From contig NZ_FNEK01000005.1 in assembly GCF_900099935.1 (NCBI RefSeq), positions 1 through 64,000 of the forward strand: a DNA stretch of 64,000 bases, in the 5' to 3' direction. The notes beneath the pieces were generated by a model that was not told the DNA's origin, made no database searches, and saw only the letters and a program-made list of their open reading frames with translations. Every line of letters begins with the position of its first letter. The first letter of the stretch is position 1. The position numbers and the translations under genes were made by a program. Below are positions 55,794 through 64,000 of the stretch, in pieces. This DNA is from Aliiruegeria lutimaris. Its GTDB lineage: Bacteria; Pseudomonadota; Alphaproteobacteria; Rhodobacterales; Rhodobacteraceae.

Positions 55794-58371
<2,578 letters not shown>

Positions 58372-58462
58372 CGCTTACCTCGGCTCACGGAGACTTCTGT
58401 TCCGCGGCTTGATAAGCGTGCTCCCGCCCAGCGTCCAGTGCGGCTTTGCCGCTCCGAAGGTC

Positions 58463-58960
58463 TCAGAGACGGGTGTGCTCGATCCGCAATTGGCGCGCAC
58501 GGGTCAAGATAGCATCCTCGACGGCGCGCACGGTGTCGGGATCGGCCGGACCGGAGCGGGTATTGAGGGCAACCTTGAGCGAGCGCGCATCCAGCGCCGG
58601 ATCGGTCACATAAACAGTGGCGCGATAGGCGCGGCCACCGCCCGGCGGGGTGCCGTAGCCGGTCACGATCACGCCGGAGAAGGGATCGACTCGCTCGACT
58701 GGCAGGAAATTCAGGATATCAATGGACGCCAGCCAGATGTAGCGGTTCACTTCCAGCGTGGTGTTCGCGTCGTCGAAATTCGTGAACAGATCCCAGATCG
58801 TGTCGCGCTTGTTGCCGTCGTCGTCCACCGCGGGGTTGTACTCGTTCGGAAGCTGGCTCGTATCCACATCCGTGGAAATCCTGCTGGCCCAGCCACAGCC
58901 GGAAACGATGGCTACTAAAGCCAGAGCGGTTGCGGTCCTGGTTACCGATGCGAAGGTCAT
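58463..58960 (-). CDS. DUF3576 lipoprotein
   Basis: 165 residues from ATG 58960 (GAGGGC just upstream). Lipoprotein signal ALALVAIVSGCGWASR, with Cys22 as the acylated residue. DUF3576 core TIWDLFTNFDDANTTLEVNR-YIWLASIDILNFLPVERVDP, GGVIVTGYG-type strand and DARSLKVALNTRSG. Function unknown, widespread in alphaproteobacteria, next to leuS. A much longer frame reaching 60100 is antisense to the porin and not a gene. Confidence 0.85.
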   Translation of the reverse strand: MTFASVTRTATALALVAIVSGCGWASRISTDVDTSQLPNEYNPAVDDDGNKRDTIWDLFTNFDDANTTLEVNRYIWLASIDILNFLPVERVDPFSGVIVTGYGTPPGGGRAYRATVYVTDPALDARSLKVALNTRSGPADPDTVRAVEDAILTRARQLRIEHTRL

Positions 58961-59197
58961 GCCCTCTGCCCCCCGAAGCATTGTTTTGGCAGTGTGTAAC
59001 TGAGCCTTTACGGCCTCACAAGCCTTTAGAGCCTCGGCAGGGTTTCGCCACTGTGGCAAAGCTGCACCAAATTCCGCAAGCTGACTCTGCGCACCCATCG
59101 CTAACTTGCAATCAAGGCGCTGTGGAGCGAGACACTCCTCATACCCAATTCGGATTCCCGGGTTGAGGTGAACTCTTGAGATACACGAGGGAAAACG

Positions 59198-60265
59198 ATG
59201 AAAAAGGTTCTTCTCACTTCGACCGCTCTGGTTGCCTTCGCAGGCGCAGCTGCTGCTGAAGTTACGATGTCCGGCTCTGCCGAAATGGGTGTCATTGGTG
59301 GCGAAAATATCGAATCGCAGTTCATTCAGTCGATCGACGTTCGCTTTTCGCTGTCCGGCGAGACCGACAATGGTCTGACGTTCGGTGGTAGCATCGATCT
59401 GGACGACGTCTCCGACTCCGCTCGGACCACTCCGTCGGGCCTGGGCGACCAGACCGGCTTTGCTGACTTCACGGTCTTCGTGTCCGGCGAGTTCGGCACC
59501 GTGACCATGGGCGACACCGACGGCGCTCTGGACTGGGCGATGACCGACGCTGCCTCGATTGGCAACCCGGGTTCCATCGCGGACAACGAAACCGGCCACC
59601 TCGGCCGCCAGGACACCTACCTGGACGGCGCCTATGACGGCCAGATCCTCCGCTACGACTACGCCTACGAAGGCTTCGGCTTCGCAGTGTCCCTCGAGCA
59701 GGACGACCGCAGCGACCAGGAACTGGAAGACGCGGGCCTGACTTCGAGCGACCGCGGCGACTACAACTGGGCCGTTGGTGTCAAGTGGTCTGGCGAAGCT
59801 GGCCCCGGCACTGTCAAGCTCGGCGCTGGTTACCAGTCCTCTGACTCGGGCGCTCTGACCTTCGGTTCCGACGACAACAACATCACGTTCAGCCTCGCGA
59901 CCGACGCGACTGTCTGGGGTGTGTCCGGTGGCTACTACATGGACAACGGTTTCTCCTTCGGTGGTACCTACTCCGGTTGGGATGCGGACGAGCTGGACTC
60001 CGGTTCGCATTGGGCAGTCGGCGCTGGCTACGCTTTCGACGCCTTCTCGATCCATGCCAACTACGGCGTGCATGACTTCGAAGACAATTCCGGCGACCAA
60101 GCTACTGCTTCTGGCTGGGGTCTTGCCGCTGGTTACGACATGGGTGGCGGTCTGTCCGCTCTGGTCGGCTACGGCTACTCCGAGCTCGACATCGATCTTG
60201 ACACCGGCACCGACTCCAAAGGCGACACCAGCAACTGGTCGATCGGTCTGTCCATGTCCTTCTGA
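59198..60265 (+). CDS. Rhodobacter-type outer-membrane porin
   Basis: 355 residues with signal peptide MKKVLLTSTALVAFAGAAAA. Sixteen-strand-like alternation of Gly/Asp-rich turns and aromatic strands, with EVTMSGSAEMGVIGGENIES at the mature start and a C-terminal Phe (SIGLSMSF), the BAM signal. Trimeric general diffusion porin of the R. capsulatus type. Codon use is heavily biased (GAC, GGC, CTG, TTC) compared with neighbours, as in very highly expressed genes. ACGAGGG precedes the ATG, and a strong terminator follows. Confidence 0.93.
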   Translation: MKKVLLTSTALVAFAGAAAAEVTMSGSAEMGVIGGENIESQFIQSIDVRFSLSGETDNGLTFGGSIDLDDVSDSARTTPSGLGDQTGFADFTVFVSGEFGTVTMGDTDGALDWAMTDAASIGNPGSIADNETGHLGRQDTYLDGAYDGQILRYDYAYEGFGFAVSLEQDDRSDQELEDAGLTSSDRGDYNWAVGVKWSGEAGPGTVKLGAGYQSSDSGALTFGSDDNNITFSLATDATVWGVSGGYYMDNGFSFGGTYSGWDADELDSGSHWAVGAGYAFDAFSIHANYGVHDFEDNSGDQATASGWGLAAGYDMGGGLSALVGYGYSELDIDLDTGTDSKGDTSNWSIGLSMSF

Positions 60266-60289
60266 TCCTAGATCAGAGACTGTTTAGGG

Positions 60290-60312
60290 AAGAGCGGGCA
60301 TTGCCCGCTCTT
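60290..60312 (+). terminator. Strong intrinsic terminator of the porin gene
   Basis: Ten-bp stem AAGAGCGGGC / GCCCGCTCTT with a three-base loop (ATT), followed by TTTTCTTTTT, 25 bases after the stop codon. Confidence 0.92.
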
Positions 60313-60368
60313 TTCTTTTTGTGCCGGAGAATGGTAGCAGGTGTCGAACATCCAGCAGGTCGGCCCCT

Positions 60369-61841
60369 ATGCTTCCAGTCAATCCCGCGCGTTTTTCCGA
60401 GCTTTTCCACAAAACTCAAGCGCTTGAGAAAGCCGGACGGCTTGATGAGGCCCGCGACCTTTGCAGCAGGCTGATCGCCGCGGCGCCGCAGCGTGTGGAG
60501 CCACATTTCCAACTCGCCCGTATCGAACGCCGCGCCGGGGATATTGCAGCCGCAATTGCCCATTTGCGCGATGCCAGGGAATTGAAGCCCAAGGAGCCTG
60601 CGATCCTCGCGGCACTCGCAGACATGCTGTCGGCCCATGGCGATGACGAAGAAGCGCTCCAGATCCACGACATCCTGATCCGCGCCGCCCCGCGCGATGC
60701 GCGCTACCTGATCGACAAGGCGCTGGTTTTGCAGCGGACCGGCGCGTTCGAAAAGGCCGAAACCACGCTCCGCAAGGCGCAAGCGCTCGACCCGTTGCGG
60801 GGAGAGCCCTACCGGATGCTCACCGCCAACCGGAAGGTGAAGCCGGGCGATCCGCTGATCGGCAAGATGAAGGCGGCACTCCGGAACAAGAAACTTTCCC
60901 GTTCCGCGCGTGTCGAGATCGAATTCGCACTCGCAAAGGCGATGGAAGATACCGAACAATATGACAAGGTTTTCCGCTATCTGGCGCCTGCCAACGCGAC
61001 GATGAAATCGGCCTATGGCTATGATGCTTCCGACCGGCAGGCGGAAGTGAACGGCTTGATCGAGGCATTCCACGACTTCGATTTTACGCCCACCAAGCCG
61101 GCCGATGACAGTTTCACCCCGATCTTCGTCACAGGCCTGCCCCGCTCGGGGACGACCCTTGTCGAGCAGATCCTGGCCAGCCACTCGCAGGTGATCAGTG
61201 GCGGCGAGATGCCCTATGCCTTGCGTCTGTGCTACGATGCAATCGGCAACCCGGGGCAGGGATTTGCTCCGATGGCCAAGGTCGCACCGGAGAAGATCGC
61301 GCGACTTGCGGAACAATATCAGGCAGCGGCGCGTTCCAGCGTCTCCTTCGACCGGATCGTGACCGACAAGGCGATCCAGTCGCACTTGGTCATGGGCCTG
61401 CTGAAGATGGCGGTTCCCGCGGCCCGTTTCATTGTCGTGCGTCGCGATCCGCGCGATCTGCTCTATTCGATCTACAAGAACATGTTCGCGCAGGGCACGC
61501 ATCGCTACGCCTATGATCTGGAGGATCTCGCGAAATACTACGCGAGCTTCCTGCAGATGCTCGATTTCTGGCGGGAAAACCTGCCGGGCGGCTTCCACGA
61601 GGTCCATTACGAGGAACTCGTGGCCGATCCGGAGGCGCAGTCGCGCGCGCTGGTTGCCGCGGCCGGGCTGGATTGGGAGGATGCGTGCCTGGAATTTCAC
61701 AAGAGCCGCAGCTCGGTGAAAACCTTGTCGGTACAACAGGTTCGCCAGCCGATTTACCGCAGTTCGGCGCAGGCGTGGCGCCGCTACGAGACCGACTTGC
61801 AGCCGCTGGTCGACGCACTTGAACGGGAAGGGGTGCTTTGA
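60369..61841 (+). CDS. TPR-sulfotransferase fusion protein
   Basis: 490 residues from ATG 60369. N-terminal half (about 10-205) has TPR-like helical repeats: HKTQALEKAGRLDEARDLCS, HFQLARIERRAGDIAAAIAH, ALVLQRTGAFEKAETTLRKA. The C-terminal sulfotransferase domain begins with the PAPS 5'-phosphosulfate loop VTGLPRSGTTLVEQIL at 254-269, followed by RFIVVRRDPRDLLYSIYKNM with the 3'-phosphate-binding Arg/Ser. Transfers sulfate from PAPS to an unidentified acceptor; the TPRs suggest a protein or carbohydrate-bound substrate. Such fusions are common in roseobacters. Confidence 0.88.
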   Translation: MLPVNPARFSELFHKTQALEKAGRLDEARDLCSRLIAAAPQRVEPHFQLARIERRAGDIAAAIAHLRDARELKPKEPAILAALADMLSAHGDDEEALQIHDILIRAAPRDARYLIDKALVLQRTGAFEKAETTLRKAQALDPLRGEPYRMLTANRKVKPGDPLIGKMKAALRNKKLSRSARVEIEFALAKAMEDTEQYDKVFRYLAPANATMKSAYGYDASDRQAEVNGLIEAFHDFDFTPTKPADDSFTPIFVTGLPRSGTTLVEQILASHSQVISGGEMPYALRLCYDAIGNPGQGFAPMAKVAPEKIARLAEQYQAAARSSVSFDRIVTDKAIQSHLVMGLLKMAVPAARFIVVRRDPRDLLYSIYKNMFAQGTHRYAYDLEDLAKYYASFLQMLDFWRENLPGGFHEVHYEELVADPEAQSRALVAAAGLDWEDACLEFHKSRSSVKTLSVQQVRQPIYRSSAQAWRRYETDLQPLVDALEREGVL

Positions 61842-61842
61842 A

Positions 61843-62496
61843 ATGGGGTTGAAGGAGATTCGCGAACGGATTCGGACCGCGGAGTTGGCTGCCGGCCGGC
61901 TGGAGGGATCCACCGAACTGATCGCGGTGTCGAAAGTGCAGCCACTGGAACGCGTCGAGGCTGTGCTGGAGGAAGGGCATCGGGTCTTTGGCGAAAACCG
62001 TGTGCAGGAAGCACAGGGCAAGTGGCCGGACTTCAGGGAGCGTTTCGACGGTGTGGAACTGCACCTGATCGGACCACTTCAAACCAACAAGGCGCGCGCG
62101 GCCTTCGAACTCTTCGACGTCATCCACACGCTGGACCGTCCGAAGTTGGCGACCACCTTCGCCCGCCTTGCCGAGGAAACCGGGCATTGTCCGCCCGTCT
62201 TCATCCAGGTCAATACCGGCGAGGAGCCGCAGAAGGCCGGCATCCTGCCATCGGAAACCGATGCCTTCGTGACGCAGGTCCGCGATCTCGGCCTGCCGTT
62301 GCGCGGGCTGATGTGCATTCCGCCGGTGGAGGAGGAACCCTCGTTGCATTTCGCGCTTCTGGCCAAACTCGCAGAACGCAACGGGCTGGAGGGGCTTTCC
62401 ATGGGCATGAGCGGCGATTTCGAACGCGCCGTCGCGCTCGGCGCGACCCATGTCCGGGTCGGATCGGCGATTTTCGGCGAACGGGATTACAGCTGA
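61843..62496 (+). CDS. YggS/PROSC-family pyridoxal-phosphate homeostasis protein
   Basis: 217 residues from ATG 61843, two bases after the sulfotransferase stop. The PLP-binding Lys31 is in LIAVSKVQPLERVEAVLEEG; HLIGPLQTNKARAAFELFDV and GLEGLSMGMSGDFERAVALG are the family marks. It maintains free PLP and amino-acid balance; no catalysis is known. Converges on the YkuD gene with three bases between stops. Confidence 0.95.
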   Translation: MGLKEIRERIRTAELAAGRLEGSTELIAVSKVQPLERVEAVLEEGHRVFGENRVQEAQGKWPDFRERFDGVELHLIGPLQTNKARAAFELFDVIHTLDRPKLATTFARLAEETGHCPPVFIQVNTGEEPQKAGILPSETDAFVTQVRDLGLPLRGLMCIPPVEEEPSLHFALLAKLAERNGLEGLSMGMSGDFERAVALGATHVRVGSAIFGERDYS

Positions 62497-62499
62497 ACT

Positions 62500-62994
62500 T
62501 CAGGGAACGATCAGGCGGGTGCCTGGGGGAAGCTCGGGCAGCAGGCGCAGCAGGTGATCGCGGCGAAAGGCGACGCAACCCTCCGTCGGGTGGCGCGGCT
62601 TGCGCCAGATATGCAGGAAGATTGCCGATCCGTGCGCAGGCTGCGCATCCGGCCAGTTCCAGTCTGTCGTCAGGATGACGTCATAGAGCGGATCGGCGCG
62701 GCGCAGGTTTTCATGGCTGAAACCATGGGGCGCCCGGACGTGGTGGTTGTAGTCCGGATCGCGCGAGTCATCCGACCAGAGGTCGCGGGGTCCGATCGGC
62801 ATCGCCCATGGCGCAGGTCGCGCCAGCCTGTCGGGGCGATAGAACAGACCGGTGATGAGATGCGTGCCGCGCGGCGTCGCCCCGTCGCCTTCGCGCTTGT
62901 TTGACCGAATGCCTTCGCGCCCGATGGATGCCGGCAGAAGGCGGCCACGAAAACGAATGCCACGTGGCGTCAATACAAGGTCCTGCGGTTTCAC
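62500..62994 (-). CDS. L,D-transpeptidase (YkuD) domain protein
   Basis: 164 residues. The YkuD active site is HGSAIFLHIWRKPRHPTEGC-VAF with His121/His128 and the nucleophile Cys140. Residues TPRGIRFRGRLLPASIGREG precede. No signal peptide is visible, in contrast to most cell-wall L,D-transpeptidases, which fits the cytoplasmic-looking YkuD subgroup seen in alphaproteobacteria. Its start overlaps the ribA stop by four bases (ATGA), so it is translated with ribA. Confidence 0.9.
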   Translation of the reverse strand: MKPQDLVLTPRGIRFRGRLLPASIGREGIRSNKREGDGATPRGTHLITGLFYRPDRLARPAPWAMPIGPRDLWSDDSRDPDYNHHVRAPHGFSHENLRRADPLYDVILTTDWNWPDAQPAHGSAIFLHIWRKPRHPTEGCVAFRRDHLLRLLPELPPGTRLIVP

Positions 62995-64000
62995 AGAAGA
63001 TGCCCGGATTTCGCGGCCTTGGTCGCGAGATAGGCGGCGTTTTCTTCCGTCTTGCCGACTTTGAGCGGCACGCGTTCGGTGACCTTGATCCCCTGCGCCC
63101 GCATCATCGCGATCTTGGCCGGGTTGTTGGTCATCAGCCGCACGGAAGAAAAGCCCAACTCCCGTAACAACGCCGCGCCGATGCGGAAATCGCGCTCGTC
63201 ATCTTCGAAACCCAGCCGGTGATTGGCTTCGACCGTATCGAACCCTTGGTCCTGCAGCGCGTAGGCGCGCATCTTGTTGGCCAGCCCGATGCCGCGCCCC
63301 TCCTGGTTCAGGTAGAGCAGGATGCCGCTGCCTTCCCGTCCCATGGCGGCCAGCGCACCGCGCAACTGCGGGCCACAATCGCATTTGAGCGATCCCAGCA
63401 GATCCCCGGTGAAACAGGCCGAATGCAGTCGGGCCAGAACCGGTTTGGATCTGTCCGGCTGGCCAATTTCCACCGCGTAATGCTCCTCGGCGCCATCATC
63501 GGGGCGAAAGATATGCAACCTCCCAGACTCGGCCAAGGCCATGGGCAGGCGGGCGGAGACGACCTCGTCATAGCTGGCCCCCTCTGCGGGGGGCAGGTCC
63601 GTTGCGAGGTCCAATTGGGTCAGGTTCAGCTCGCGTGCCAACTCCGGGTCGGAACAGGGCCGAACGAGAACGGCAGGTAGCAGCCTTGCCTGCTTGGCCA
63701 GGGCAATCGCCGCGCGGTGGAAGGCCGCGTCCCCGCCCCGCTCCGTGCGAAATGGCCCCTTCATCGGTGCGGAGAGATCATCGGCCGGGTCGGCCACCGT
63801 CCGCACCCATTCGAGAGTCGCGTCCGACGGCAGGCAGATCCGCGCTAGGTCCCCGTCATAGGCGCGTGCCTTGAGTGTCTCGGCCCGGCGTGCAGTGATC
63901 GCCAGCACCGCGGCGCCATCGCCCGCCATATCGGCGAAGCGCGCCTCGTCGAGCGTTTCGGTGGCAACGACCAAGGCCGCCTCACCGCCCGCACGCAGGC
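62991..64000 (-). CDS. ribA: GTP cyclohydrolase II (5' end beyond the window)
   Basis: 336 residues are visible, and the frame stays open to the window edge, so the start lies outside. Converts GTP to 2,5-diamino-6-ribosylamino-pyrimidinone phosphate, first step of riboflavin synthesis. Zn-binding Cys in ACFTGDLLGSLKCDCGPQL, the catalytic YLNQEGRGIGLANKMRAYAL and MTNNPAKIAMMRAQG are complete. The N-terminal region (AALVVATETLDEARFADMAG) is a long extension typical of the alphaproteobacterial form, without a DHBP-synthase active site. Coupled to the YkuD gene. Confidence 0.92.
   Translation of the reverse strand, partial: LRAGGEAALVVATETLDEARFADMAGDGAAVLAITARRAETLKARAYDGDLARICLPSDATLEWVRTVADPADDLSAPMKGPFRTERGGDAAFHRAAIALAKQARLLPAVLVRPCSDPELARELNLTQLDLATDLPPAEGASYDEVVSARLPMALAESGRLHIFRPDDGAEEHYAVEIGQPDRSKPVLARLHSACFTGDLLGSLKCDCGPQLRGALAAMGREGSGILLYLNQEGRGIGLANKMRAYALQDQGFDTVEANHRLGFEDDERDFRIGAALLRELGFSSVRLMTNNPAKIAMMRAQGIKVTERVPLKVGKTEENAAYLATKAAKSGHLL

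Noticed and set aside
58372-58462. Possible T-box or leader attenuator before leuS
   Set aside because: No T-box sequence, leucine-rich leader peptide or alternative hairpins were visible; T-boxes are also atypical of this group.
58463-60100. 545-codon minus-strand frame
   Set aside because: Only its last 165 codons are real (DUF3576 lipoprotein); the rest is antisense to the porin.

Overview
The window looks like the chromosome of a marine-type alphaproteobacterium of the Rhodobacteraceae (Roseobacter-like). The evidence is high GC, a CcrM-type methyltransferase with GANTC-dense upstream DNA, a Rhodobacter-type porin, and the local gene orders flgH-A-G-F-fliQ-E-flgC-B, pmbA/IMPase/DUF4170/waaA/lpxK, dsbA/dciA/mutY and leuS/lptE/holA. 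No rRNA, tRNA, CRISPR array or prophage was found.

Layout. 1-4250 is a mobile-element graveyard: an IS3 end driven into an IS110 transposase gene, a decayed second IS3 element, a DUF1566 fragment and a direct repeat. 4251-6165 carries trkH and a CBS protein (potassium uptake). 6497-8674 is an orphan Wzc-like tyrosine autokinase. 8873-13021 is the glycerol-3-phosphate regulon glpR<->glpD-glpK with GlpR-like operators. 13114-17072 (minus strand) holds ugd and, facing the same way, a GT2 / LAB_N / ArnT-like trio suited to lipid-linked sugar transfer onto the envelope. 17160-18230 is a LacI-type regulator with two identical candidate operator copies. 18347-27706 is a block of flagellar basal-body and export genes (fliL, flgHAGF, fliQE, flgCB, fliI, fliJ-like, flhB, fliR) ending in an flhA that lacks its whole membrane half. 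27924-29538 holds a membrane-anchored winged-helix protein and small secreted proteins around a Zur-like palindrome. 29676-34247 holds a flavoprotein/HNH pair, an SDR/enoyl-CoA hydratase pair and a DUF2125 protein.

34372-38534 is a five-gene operon (DUF2796 ZrgA-like protein, ABC ATPase, FtsX-type permease, secreted HEAT-like protein, DUF3299 protein) preceded by a very good Zur-box match: a probable zinc-acquisition or zinc-responsive envelope system. 38531-43974 has an ABC1/UbiB kinase, a HtrA protease, a PmbA/TldD protein and an inositol-phosphatase-family protein. 44305-46807 is DUF4170-waaA-lpxK (lipid A/Kdo). 46811-50348 is dsbA-like, dciA-like, mutY and alkB. 50403-55793 contains a methyltransferase, ccrM, rnhB, a GST, holA and lptE, followed by leuS. 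The right end carries a DUF3576 lipoprotein, a strongly biased porin, a TPR-sulfotransferase, a YggS-family protein, an L,D-transpeptidase and a ribA that runs off the window.

The most interesting points are the amputated flagellar cluster, the Zur-linked DUF2796/ABC/DUF3299 operon, the helically phased GANTC sites in front of ccrM, and the membrane-bound winged-helix regulator beside a second Zur-like palindrome.
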